From Streptomyces cirratus (GTDB taxonomy: Bacteria > Actinomycetota > Actinomycetes > Streptomycetales > Streptomycetaceae), in the NCBI RefSeq assembly GCF_014650775.1, contig NZ_BMVP01000007.1, positions 62,001 through 126,000 on the forward strand: a stretch of 64,000 nt of DNA. The letters are read 5' to 3'. The notes under the pieces are model-generated. The model made no database searches. It was not told the origin of the DNA and worked only from the letters and a program-made list of their open reading frames with translations. Shown here piece after piece: positions 25,708-33,218 of the stretch (positions are counted from its first letter, which is position 1; each line of letters starts with the position of its first letter). The position numbers and the translations under genes are program-made.

Positions 25708-25747
25708 GCGTACACGCTGGACGGAACCTCTGAGAGCGTTCTTGCGC

Positions 25748-26683
25748 CTACCTGTGAATTTCCTGAGAACCGGCGGGCGGGAGACCTCCGGCCTTCGGGG
25801 CTCGGGCCAGCCGGAAGAGCCGGGCGCCGTTGTCGTGGCAGACCGCCCGCAGCCAGTCGTCCCCGAGGCCGAGCCGTTCGAGGGCGGTCAGCTGGTGCTC
25901 GTACGGATAGGGGATGTTCGGGAAGTCGGTGCCGAGCAGGATCCGGTCGCCGAGGTCCGCGAGCCGCCCGAGGTCCTGCGCCGGGAAGCCGCTGAACTGT
26001 TCGGAGAAGTCGGTGAAGGCCATGGTGGTGTCGAGGCGGACCTCGGGGTACCGGTCGGCCAGGTCGAGAAAGTCGGTGTACTCGGGCATGCCCATGTGGG
26101 CGATGATCAACGGCAGCGCGGGGTGCCGGGCGAGCAGGCGGGCGATCGGCTCGGGCCCGGTGTACTTGCCCGGGACCGGCCCCGAGCCGCAGTGGATCAC
26201 GATCGGGACGGCGGCCTCGGCCAGTAGTCCCCAGACCGGTTCGAGCCGTTCGTCGTTCGGGTCGTAGGCACCGACCTGGAGGTGCGCCTTGAAGACCCGG
26301 GCTCCGGCCTCCACGGCCCGGCCGACGTACTCCGCCACGCCGTCCTCCGGGAAGAAGGTCGCGGTGTGCAGACAGTCGGGGGTCCGCGCGGCGAACTCCG
26401 CGGACCACGCGTTGAGCCAGGCGGCCATGGCCGGCTTGTGCGGGTAGAGCATGGCGGTGAAGGCCAGCACCCCGAACTCGCGCAGCAGCGCGACCCGCTG
26501 ATCCTCCTCGTGCCGGTAGGTGATGGGCCACTCGACGCCGGTCAGCGGGCCGACGGCGTCGAAGTAGTCCCACACCTTGTCCAGGACCCGCTCGGGCATG
26601 AAGTGCGTGTGGACGTCGACCAGCCCGGGCAGTCCGAGCCGGTCGCGGAAGGCGCGGACCGCCTCAGCCGTTGTCGCGGACAA
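25748..26683 (-). CDS. Amidohydrolase (amidohydrolase_2 type TIM barrel)
   Basis: 311 residues. Metal motif VDVHTHF near the N-terminus, VIHCGSGP, LIIAHMGMPEY and catalytic LLGTDFPNIPY define a metal-dependent hydrolase or decarboxylase related to the ACMSD/2-pyrone group. The start appears to be TTG at 26683 with GGAG upstream, overlapping the upstream monooxygenase gene by 20 bases; no better ATG or GTG lies before the conserved metal motif. Substrate unknown. Confidence 0.8.
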   Translation of the reverse strand: MSATTAEAVRAFRDRLGLPGLVDVHTHFMPERVLDKVWDYFDAVGPLTGVEWPITYRHEEDQRVALLREFGVLAFTAMLYPHKPAMAAWLNAWSAEFAARTPDCLHTATFFPEDGVAEYVGRAVEAGARVFKAHLQVGAYDPNDERLEPVWGLLAEAAVPIVIHCGSGPVPGKYTGPEPIARLLARHPALPLIIAHMGMPEYTDFLDLADRYPEVRLDTTMAFTDFSEQFSGFPAQDLGRLADLGDRILLGTDFPNIPYPYEHQLTALERLGLGDDWLRAVCHDNGARLFRLARAPKAGGLPPAGSQEIHR

Positions 26684-27005
26684 AACCGTGGCTCCGTTCG
26701 ACCGTGGCGACGTGCAGCGAGTAGCTCTCGTACCAGTGGGTGCGGCCTTGCTTCATCGCTGCCTGGTGCTCCGGGTCGTCCCGCCAGGCGGTGAGCGAGT
26801 CGTGGTCGCGGAAGTAGGCGACGGTAATGCCGAGGCCGCCGGGAGTGCCCGCGGACTCGTAGCCGAGGAAGCCGGGGTTGGCCCGGACGATCTCGTTCAT
26901 CCGGGTGCTGGTCTCCGCGTAGCCGGTGTCGTCGCAGGTGCGGACACCGGTGAAAACGGCCATCACGTAAGGCGGTTCGTAGGGGGGCACGGGCTGGATG
27001 CTCAT
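26664..27005 (-). CDS. Antibiotic biosynthesis monooxygenase (ABM/Dabb-like) protein
   Basis: 113 residues, ATG at 27005 with GGAGG upstream. A single ferredoxin-like domain: YVMAVFTGVRTCDD, TRMNEIVRANPGFLGYES, ITVAYFRDHDSLTAWRDDPEH, ending in HWYESYSLHVATVERS. These small dimers are heme-degrading or quinone monooxygenases, or of unknown role. Overlaps the amidohydrolase start by 20 bases, suggesting one catabolic operon. Confidence 0.8.
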   Translation of the reverse strand: MSIQPVPPYEPPYVMAVFTGVRTCDDTGYAETSTRMNEIVRANPGFLGYESAGTPGGLGITVAYFRDHDSLTAWRDDPEHQAAMKQGRTHWYESYSLHVATVERSHGFVRDNG

Positions 27006-27107
27006 GGCGACCACCCTCCGCGTCCTGGCCTTGGCGTGTCCACCCGAAAGGGGGCCGCGGGGCGAAAGGGATCCAACTTTTGACCTTGGTCCACGGCTGC
27101 GGGCCGG

Positions 27108-27986
27108 TCAGAACAGCCCGCCCTGCCCGGCGTCGGCGGGCGGCTCGATCGCGGCCACCGGCACGTCCGTGACGGCGTCCCCCGGTGCGGCGACCAGCTC
27201 CCAGCCGGCCAGGAGCCGGGTGTCCACCACGAGCCCGTCCGCGAAGTGCAGGTCCGGCCCGGCCGCGCCGACCAGCAGCCCGGCCACGGCTCCGCCCGGC
27301 ACCAGCTCGGTGACCACACGCGCCGGCGCGGGCAACGCCTCCAGCCCGAAGGCCGCCGCATGGTCGCCGACTTCGCACCCCACCGGCTCCAGCGACTCCG
27401 GCCACCCCGGCAGCGCCAGGGCCCGGGCGTGCAGCTCGGCGACCTCGCCGGCCCGTTCGGCCGGCGGCGGCAGGTGGCCCCGTACCGCGCGCTTGCGGGC
27501 GTAGGCGATCCGGTCGGGCACCCCCAGGGCCGCCCGCAGCAGTTCCTCGGTGCGCCGCGCGGCCATCAGCGGACCGCGCCCCAGCCACGCCCAGGTCACC
27601 GCCCCCTGTTCCAGCAGCCGGGCCGGTCCACGCTCCTCGGCTGTGATCCCGACCTTGATCATGCCGGGTCCGAACCAGGCGAGGTACACCCGGTAGGGGC
27701 GCGGATCGGCGGCGTTGGTGTCGGCGGCCACCGAAAAGGACCGGTCCAGCCGGCCACACTCGGGGCACTGGGCGCTCCCGGTCCGGCCCGGCACCGTCCG
27801 GTGCGCGGGGCACGGCGTGCGCTTCCCCGCCCGCCGCACTCCGAGACAGTGCCGCTCTCCCCGGGCGGCGAAGGCCAGCCGCTGCCCGTAGCCGAGCAGG
27901 CTGTCGCGCTCCCCGCGCCCGGCTCCGTACCAGCCGATGCCGGGGCGGCCGTCCTGCCACCGGATGCCGGTGCACCACCAGGTCAC
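27108..27986 (-). CDS. DUF2797 domain protein
   Basis: 292 residues, GTG at 27986 overlapping the Lrp gene stop by four bases (GTGA). It has a Cys-rich part (RHCLGVRRAGKRTPC, CPECG) and a GIY-YIG-like strand YRVYLAWFGPGMIKVGIT, then an Ala/Leu-rich region and C-terminal beta domain. Function unknown; the zinc-ribbon plus GIY-like element suggests nucleic-acid contact. Co-transcribed with the Lrp/AsnC regulator. Confidence 0.8.
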   Translation of the reverse strand: MTWWCTGIRWQDGRPGIGWYGAGRGERDSLLGYGQRLAFAARGERHCLGVRRAGKRTPCPAHRTVPGRTGSAQCPECGRLDRSFSVAADTNAADPRPYRVYLAWFGPGMIKVGITAEERGPARLLEQGAVTWAWLGRGPLMAARRTEELLRAALGVPDRIAYARKRAVRGHLPPPAERAGEVAELHARALALPGWPESLEPVGCEVGDHAAAFGLEALPAPARVVTELVPGGAVAGLLVGAAGPDLHFADGLVVDTRLLAGWELVAAPGDAVTDVPVAAIEPPADAGQGGLF

Positions 27987-28417
27987 AGCGGGAGCGGCCG
28001 CTCGAAGAAGGTCTCCAGGACGACGGTGGCCTGCGTCCCGCTGACGCCGTCGATGGCGTAGAGGCGGCGCAGTACGTCCTGCAGCTGCGCGGTCGAGCCG
28101 GTCCGCACCTTGACGAGCACGGAGGCGCTGCCCGCGATGACGTGCGCCTCCTGGATCTCGGCGATCCCCTCGAAGGCCGCCCCGGAGTCCCCCATCCAGG
28201 CGTTCGAATCGACCATCACGTAGGCCAGGACCCCGCTCCCGACGGCCGCCGGGTCCACATCGACCGTGCTCCGCCGGATGACTCCGCGTTCCCTCAGCTT
28301 CCGTACGCGCTCGTGCGTGGCCCCCGCCGAAAGCCCGACGGCCGCACCGAGGGCGGCATACGACTGACCCGCGTCCTCCTGGAGCCGCCGGAGCAGCGCC
28401 CGATCGATGTCGTCCAC
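27983..28417 (-). CDS. Lrp/AsnC family transcriptional regulator
   Basis: 144 residues, GTG at 28417 behind GGGGAAG. N-terminal helix-turn-helix (DIDRALLRRLQEDAGQSY, LSAGATHERVRKLRERGVI) and C-terminal RAM ligand domain (AYVMVDSNAWMGDSG, HVIAGSASVLVKVRTG). Controls amino-acid-related genes in general; the likely first target is its own operon, through the dyad at 28488. Confidence 0.85.
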   Translation of the reverse strand: MDDIDRALLRRLQEDAGQSYAALGAAVGLSAGATHERVRKLRERGVIRRSTVDVDPAAVGSGVLAYVMVDSNAWMGDSGAAFEGIAEIQEAHVIAGSASVLVKVRTGSTAQLQDVLRRLYAIDGVSGTQATVVLETFFERPLPL

Positions 28418-28487
28418 GCGATCTTCCCCTTTTCCGCCTGACACCCCGTGCGGAGACGGTACCTGATCTTGCAATCTCACCGTCACG

Positions 28488-28502
28488 CCGAACAATATTC
28501 GG
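28488..28502. promoter_or_regulatory. CCGAA-N5-TTCGG dyad upstream of the Lrp gene
   Basis: Perfect 15-bp inverted repeat with AT-rich centre (CAATA), about 70 bases upstream of the GTG at 28417. It fits the 15-bp type of site bound by Lrp/AsnC proteins and may serve autoregulation. The remaining sequence 28503-28780 shows no gene I can support. Confidence 0.5.
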
Positions 28503-28782
28503 AGCCCACCGGCCGCTGCGCCTACGGCGACGCTCGCCCGGAGCGGCTCTACGACGACTCGCCGGGCGAAGGTCCCCTCCACTTGCCCGCGCGACGGCAT
28601 CGGGTGTGGAGCGACATCCCCAATGACCGCTTGCCGCGCCGGGACGAGAAGACCGGCACCCTTTCGATGTTCCTGCGAGCGGAGCACCCGCCCCTCACCC
28701 GCACCGCACGGCACCCCCACCGTCGTCGCCGACCGCCGGGGGTAACGCGGTGGTGCCTTCACCACCCCGACGCACACAACGC

Positions 28783-28814
28783 AAGAGGCCCCCCGGCGAA
28801 CCGCAGGGCCTCTT
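28783..28814 (-). terminator. Displaced original terminator of tRNA-Arg
   Basis: AAGAGGCCC (28783-28791) / GGGCCTCTT (28806-28814). It flanks the truncated tRNA copy exactly as the hairpin 31991-32020 flanks the intact tRNA, so it probably belonged to the tRNA-Arg gene before the element inserted. Confidence 0.6.
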
Positions 28815-28816
28815 CG

Positions 28817-28862
28817 GCTGTGCACTCGGCAGGATTCGAACCTGCAACCTTCTGATCCGTAG
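28817..28862. repeat. Left attachment site: 46-bp copy of the tRNA-Arg 3' end
   Basis: Identical over 46 bases to 32026-32071, covering discriminator, T arm, variable region and anticodon stem up to the anticodon loop of tRNA-Arg(ACG), then diverging (CTCTGACAG here). Not a functional tRNA. From 28863 to 29135 there is no gene; a short CCGAGATGTTCTCGG hairpin is present near 28894. Confidence 0.85.
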
Positions 28863-29135
28863 CTCTGACAGGGAACCTGCACGTCAAGGCGGAACCGAGA
28901 TGTTCTCGGAGTGCGCCGTCGGTGACCGTGACCGTAGTTCACCGACACATCTGGCATGAGAGTGGCAGGTAGGCGTGACGCTTCCACTCGGTCCCGGCCT
29001 GCGGCCCGTTGGGCGGACCGCCTCCAGCACCAGCCCTGGGCAGTCCTGTCTCCCCGGTCAGCGGGATCATGCTCACGTACGACAGTTTCTGACTGTTCCC
29101 GGCGGCCGCATTGGCTGGAGCTGGGTTGGGCGTTG

Positions 29136-29513
29136 TTACGGCTGCTCGGTTTCCGCTGGTGTCTCGGCTTCCGCCGGTGCGTTGAGTGCGTCGGCGAGGG
29201 CACTGGCCTCCTCCGGGGTCAGTTCGACTACGAGCCGACCGCCGCCTTCGAGCGGTATGCGCATCACGATGTTCTGCCCCTCCTTGACGGCCTCGAGCGG
29301 TCCGTCACCCGTTCGCGGCCTGATCTTGCCAGCCGGCTGAATGGAGACACCGTTGTTGAAAGACAGTGCCCGCGTCCCGTTGCCCTCGGTCTTGACTGCG
29401 TACGTCCCCAAAGCGGGTGTCGCGGTGGCCACAGGCGTTAGGACGAGCGCCCCCAGAACGAACGATGAGGCAACGAGCGAGATGACAGCGTTGCGTCGGA
29501 TGCACCGGGCCAT
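29136..29513 (-). CDS. Small secreted protein within the integrative element
   Basis: 125 residues, ATG at 29513 with GGGAGGAC upstream. Signal peptide RNAVISLVASSFVLGALVL ending near TATA (about residue 32). The mature part is acidic at the end (AEAETPAETEQP) with a short beta-rich domain (RIPLEGGGRLVVELTPEEAS). No recognisable family. Lies on the strand opposite to the integrase. Confidence 0.6.
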   Translation of the reverse strand: MARCIRRNAVISLVASSFVLGALVLTPVATATPALGTYAVKTEGNGTRALSFNNGVSIQPAGKIRPRTGDGPLEAVKEGQNIVMRIPLEGGGRLVVELTPEEASALADALNAPAEAETPAETEQP

Positions 29514-29901
29514 GATGGATGTCCTCCCTCTCGATGAGTGGAGGGCGCCGCGGAGACACGGGGGCAAGTCGCCACGCCAGCGCTCCGGGGATTGGGCCCT
29601 CCAGCCACAGCGACAACGAATGTCCAGCTGCGGCACCACTGTGGCGCCCGACTGATCGGAAAGGCGCCACTCCATCCATGCTCCCCCTCCCCGAACCGGG
29701 TGTCGACCGGACCGCCATGTGAGCCCTCCTGGCGGACAGGCCCAGCACCTCACCACAGGTGCCCCCTCAACTCCCGTCCCGTCTGCCGTCGGCCCAGCCA
29801 TCCACGGGCCGGCACCCGCGTACGGCGCCCCGCCATCCCGGAGCCGGGAAGCCCGCCCGGCGGAGCGGAGCGCAGCCGGGTGCTTGATGAGGTGGAGAAA
29901 C

Positions 29902-29955
29902 CTGTAACAGCTGGCTCTGTAACTGGCGGTCTTGCCGACCGGGCCACCAGCTGTT
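29902..29955. promoter_or_regulatory. Repeats upstream of the NERD gene
   Basis: AACAGCTGG (29906-29914) pairs with CCAGCTGTT (29947-29955), and CTGTAAC occurs twice in the same direction (29902-29908, 29917-29923). Possible operator or leader structure 40 bases before the ATG at 29993. The rest of the 479-base gap 29514-29992 shows no gene. Confidence 0.45.
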
Positions 29956-29992
29956 GGCATATGGGTGGGGACGGCACGCAGGGGGGCGGCTG

Positions 29993-30916
29993 ATGAGCGA
30001 TCTGACGGTGCATCCGTGGAAGAAGCATGGCAAGGATCGGCTCTATGTGAACCTGCCGGACGGAACGGCTGTCGCCTGGGCGGATCGGGCGACCAAGACC
30101 GTGACGATCAAGCTTCGGAAGTACCAGGACGAGGCTCTGGCTCTTCTCAGGCGGCACCTTGGGGAGGGGCTTACTGTCAGCTCCACCCCTTCGCCTGCCC
30201 ACGCGCCGCGCCCCGCGGCCCCTTCGCGGCAGCAAGGGCAACCCCGTCACGCGACCCCGAAAAAGCGACCCGAACGCCCGGCCTCTCTCCCACTCCTCAG
30301 CCCTAGTGAGGACCTGGCGAGGAACCGGCCCGGCTCCCGAGTCGTCGGGGTGATCGCCGAGAGGGGCCCGTCGACAGTTCAACGGCTCAAGTCGAAGTTA
30401 CTGCGGCAGTCCTCGGAGTGGGACAGCTGGTACGCCGGCCTGGAAGGGGAACGGCGGGTTGGACGTGAGCTGGAACGCCTCACCCCACTCGGTTGGCGAG
30501 TGCTTCACGGCATCGAGAAGGGCAATGGCGGCGACATCGACCACCTGTTGATCGGCCCTGGCGGCGTGTTCAGCATCAACACCAAAAACCATCGGGACGC
30601 CTCGGTCTGGATCGGCGACTCGATGGCCAAAGTCAACGGGGGACCGCCACGCCCGTACGCTGCGGCAAGCCAGGCTGAGGCGGACTTCGTGCGGAGGGTG
30701 CTGGGGCGGTACTGCGCCTTCGAGGTGCCTGTCGAACCGGTTCTGGTCTTCGTGGGCGTTACCGCCCTGAATCGGGCCGCTACGCAGTACACCGTTCGCG
30801 TCTACCAGGAGCGGGAGGTAGCGGCTCTGGGGCCGTTGACTGGCAAGCTCACCCCGGAGCAGGTGGAGCAGGTGTACACAGTCGCCCGTCACCGGCGCGT
30901 CTGGCTCCGAGCCTGA
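29993..30916 (+). CDS. NERD domain (nuclease-related) protein
   Basis: 307 residues, ATG at 29993 with GGGGGG upstream. N-terminal 60 residues form a small domain (HGKDRLYVNLPDGTAVAWAD), then a Pro-rich linker, then the NERD domain from about 145: GLEGERRVGRELERL (Glu153), GGDIDHLLIGPGGVFSINTKN with Asp181/Asp183 and Thr197-Lys198. NERD resembles restriction-endonuclease folds; the usual E-x-K is N-T-K here. Likely acts on nucleic acid, perhaps in defence or element maintenance. Cargo of the tRNA-Arg element. Confidence 0.8.
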   Translation: MSDLTVHPWKKHGKDRLYVNLPDGTAVAWADRATKTVTIKLRKYQDEALALLRRHLGEGLTVSSTPSPAHAPRPAAPSRQQGQPRHATPKKRPERPASLPLLSPSEDLARNRPGSRVVGVIAERGPSTVQRLKSKLLRQSSEWDSWYAGLEGERRVGRELERLTPLGWRVLHGIEKGNGGDIDHLLIGPGGVFSINTKNHRDASVWIGDSMAKVNGGPPRPYAAASQAEADFVRRVLGRYCAFEVPVEPVLVFVGVTALNRAATQYTVRVYQEREVAALGPLTGKLTPEQVEQVYTVARHRRVWLRA

Positions 30917-31029
30917 CTCCGTGCGTCTCGCAGGAGGCGGCTTGTGAAGCCTCGCCGGCACAGCCGTCGTACGCCGCGACCACGTCGTCCGGCACCTGCT
31001 GGCTGATCACGAAGCCCTGTTCCGGGTAG

Positions 31030-31949
31030 ATCAACAGGACGAAGCGGCTGGACAAGCTGACCGTCCGGGACGTCCGGGAGTGGCTGACCAAGCTGGTGGC
31101 CATCTGCCAGTGCTGCGCCCAGGGCAAGGACGCCAAGCGATCCGCCGCGCGCCGTCGGTGCTGTGCGATCGGGGAGTGCTGCGAGGCATACCCCTCCCGA
31201 CGCGTGATCCAGGGCTCCCGCGACGCGCTGCGAGCCGCCCTCACGCACGCCGTGGCCGAGGAGGAGATCGGCAAGAACGTCGCCTCGCTGGTGAAGGTGC
31301 CCAAGCCCCGCCGCAAGCGGATCAAGCCGTGGTCCGTGGTCGAAGCAGGTCGGTTCCTCGCCGACGGAGTCGCCCGGGAGGATCACCTCTTCGCCGCGTG
31401 GATGCTCGTGCTGTGCCTCGGGCTCCGGCGCGGGGAGGTGCTGGGGCTGACCTGGAAGTCGATCGACTTCGAGGCCGGGAGCTGTACGTCGATCACCAGA
31501 TCCAGCGGGCCGGGAGGCAGATCCTGCACCGGGAGACCAAGACGGAGGACTCCGACGACTTCCTGCCGCTGCCGGCGCTCTGCCTCAAGGCCCTCCGGAT
31601 GCGCCGGGCCCAGAAGCTCGGGGACCGGAAAGCCGCCGGGGAGCTGTGGCAGGACAGTCACGGCCTGGTGTTCACGACGAAGTACGGGACCCCGATCGAG
31701 CCGGGGAACCTCACCCGGATGTTCGGCCTGCGCGCTCGCCGGACCGGCCTGCGTGTGATCCCCCTCCGGAACACCCGGCACACCTGCGCCGCGCTCCTCG
31801 TCGCGCTCAAAGTCCACCCGAAGGTGGCCCAGCGGATCCTGCGGCACTCGCAGATCGCCATGACGATGGAGGTCTACGCCGAAGCGAGCGAGGAAGCCGT
31901 ACGCGACGCTCTCGGCAAGCTGTCCGAAGCGATGGGTGGCAGCGGCTGA
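31030..31949 (+). pseudogene. Tyrosine recombinase (integrase), truncated and frameshifted
   Basis: The first part is read in the frame of 31096: LDKLTVRDVREWLTKL, CQCCAQGKDAKRSAARRRCC, ALTHAVAEEEIGKNVASLVK and GLRRGEVLGLTWKSIDFEAG. The rest is one frame over: ELYVDHQIQRAGRQ, HRETKTEDSDDFLPLP and the catalytic RHTCAALLVAL, HPKVAQRILRHSQIAMTM and VYAEAS. The frames join at about 31476-31481, where a G seems lost from a G run (GGG AGC for GGGGAGC). About 150 N-terminal residues are missing, and an in-frame TAG lies at 31027. Nonfunctional as it stands. Homologues excise and insert actinomycete elements at tRNA genes. Confidence 0.85.
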
Positions 31950-31990
31950 GGGTGGTTGCTGTACTTCGCTGCTGTACGGCAGGAAACGGC

Positions 31991-32020
31991 AGAGGCCCCG
32001 GACTGTCGTCCGGGGCCTCT
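31991..32020 (-). terminator. Terminator of tRNA-Arg(ACG)
   Basis: AGAGGCCCCGGAC (31991-32003) / GTCCGGGGCCTCT (32008-32020), loop TGTC. Lies between the integrase remnant and the tRNA and can also stop integrase transcription. Confidence 0.8.
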
Positions 32021-32025
32021 GGCCT

Positions 32026-32071
32026 GCTGTGCACTCGGCAGGATTCGAACCTGCAACCTTCTGATCCGTAG
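32026..32071. repeat. Right attachment site within tRNA-Arg(ACG)
   Basis: 46 bases identical to 28817-28862. It restores the 3' end of the functional tRNA-Arg, the standard arrangement for integrases that use the anticodon loop to T-arm segment. Confidence 0.85.
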
Positions 32072-32102
32072 TCAGATGCTCTATCCGTTAAGCTACGAGT
32101 GC
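32030..32102 (-). tRNA. tRNA-Arg (anticodon ACG)
   Basis: 73 bases. Acceptor GCACTCG/CGAGTGC with discriminator A; anticodon stem TCTGA/TCAGA around loop CTACGGA gives ACG, the substrate of TadA. T loop GTTCGAATC. No encoded CCA. Its 3' half is the attachment site of the element to the left. Confidence 0.95.
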
Positions 32103-32292
32103 TTGGGCTGTTCGGGGTTTTGCGCCCCGTTGGCCTTGCGAGAACAACAATACATGGACCTCGGCGGGACGCGAAATCCATTAGCTCCACCGCTGCTGAC
32201 CTGCGAAAACAGGGCGGAGGGAGATCATCCGGAAGTTCTCGCGCGGCTCTCGGCGGCGAGCGCGGTACCCCTCGTGAAGCGTTCGAAACGCA

Positions 32293-32326
32293 CCGAAGCC
32301 CCGGTCCATGAGGACCGGGGCTTCGG
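32293..32326 (-). terminator. Terminator of tRNA-Ser(GCT)
   Basis: Perfect 15-bp stem CCGAAGCCCCGGTCC (32293-32307) / GGACCGGGGCTTCGG (32312-32326) with loop ATGA, immediately downstream of the tRNA on the minus strand. Confidence 0.85.
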
Positions 32327-32333
32327 CGAGGTG

Positions 32334-32424
32334 CGGAGGCGGAGGGATTTGAACCCTCGATGGGGGGTAAGCCCCAAACCGCATTAGCAGTGCGGCGCCA
32401 TAGACCGGACTAGGCGACGCCTCC
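32334..32424 (-). tRNA. tRNA-Ser (anticodon GCT)
   Basis: 91 bases. Acceptor GGAGGCG/CGCCTCC, discriminator G. Anticodon stem CCGCA/TGCGG with loop CTGCTAA gives GCT. Long variable arm typical of serine tRNA; T loop GTTCAAATC. Confidence 0.95.
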
Positions 32425-32673
32425 AGCACACCCTCGCGTACGAAGGTGCGTGCAGATGATGACACAGGCGCGGGGCCGGTCACCAATCCGCTCCCACGGT
32501 ACAAGGAACGGCGGGCCCGGGGCAAAGCCTTAATGGCACACCCGGGACGAGTTCCAAGGCCGGAGCGTCCCGCATGTGGCGCACGTACACACGCACGCGT
32601 CGGACCGCACGCAACGTCGGGGCGCACGGGTCGTTTGTCAGGCGTACGACGTACGGACGACCTGGAGTGCCCC

Positions 32674-33099
32674 ATGCTGCGTCTCGCCGCCTTCGCCGTC
32701 ACCTCCGCCCTGGCCGCCGCGGCCGCCGGGCCGCTGCCACCGCTGCCGTTGGAGAGGCTGCTGTCGACGCCCGACCGGCTCACCATCGACGTGTCCGACA
32801 CGGGCAACCCGCGCACCGACGGCGAGTACCGGCTGGAGTGCGACCCCGTCGGCGGGAACCACCCGAAGGCGGAGGACGCCTGCGCCCGCCTCGACACGCT
32901 CGCGCGGCAGGGCAAGGACCCCTTCGCCCCCGTCTCCGATCGCCGGATCTGCACCATGGTGGACGGCGGTCCGGCCACCGCCCGGATCAAGGGAACGTGG
33001 CACGGCAAGAAGGTGGACACCACGTTCCGGCGGAAGAACGGATGCGAGATCGACCGGTGGAACACCCTGGAACCTGTGCTTCCGAGTGGGCGTTCCTGA
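32674..33099 (+). CDS. Subtilisin inhibitor-like (SSI) secreted protease inhibitor
   Basis: 141 residues, ATG at 32674 with GGAG upstream. Signal peptide MLRLAAFAVTSALAAAAAG. SSI hallmarks: ECDPVGGNHPKAEDAC (Cys56, Cys70) and a reactive loop RRICTMVDGG where Met95-Val96 is the expected P1-P1' bond, matching the Met-Val of the classical SSI; the P2 Pro of SSI is Thr here. Cys93 should pair with Cys123 in RKNGCEIDRW. A secreted dimeric inhibitor of subtilisin-like proteases, often controlling own proteases during development. Confidence 0.9.
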   Translation: MLRLAAFAVTSALAAAAAGPLPPLPLERLLSTPDRLTIDVSDTGNPRTDGEYRLECDPVGGNHPKAEDACARLDTLARQGKDPFAPVSDRRICTMVDGGPATARIKGTWHGKKVDTTFRRKNGCEIDRWNTLEPVLPSGRS

Positions 33100-33218
33100 C
33101 CTGGGAGGATGCGAAGGATGTGCGTTTTCCGCCCCGCATCGGCCATCCCGCCGCGGGGCGGTGCCCTTAGACTCCTCCCGTGACATGCCGGTAGTCGTGG
33201 TCAGGGAGGAAGCTCGTC

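Larger units (their letters stand above)
28817..32071. mobile_element. Decayed integrative element in tRNA-Arg(ACG)
   Basis: About 3.2 kb between perfect 46-bp direct repeats formed by the 3' part of tRNA-Arg(ACG). The intact tRNA is at the right end, next to an integrase remnant, as in actinomycete integrative elements of the pSAM2 type and in temperate phages. Cargo: a secreted protein gene (-), a NERD-domain gene (+) and the integrase fragment. No replication, transfer or regulator genes remain, so it is a deleted remnant that could move only with help. Confidence 0.75.

Noticed and set aside
30849..31325. Minus-strand frame with IYPEQGFVISQQVPDDVVA
   Set aside because: The segment at 30920-31030 looks almost protein-like and may be a remnant gene, but it overlaps the integrase fragment and I could not assign start, family or end.
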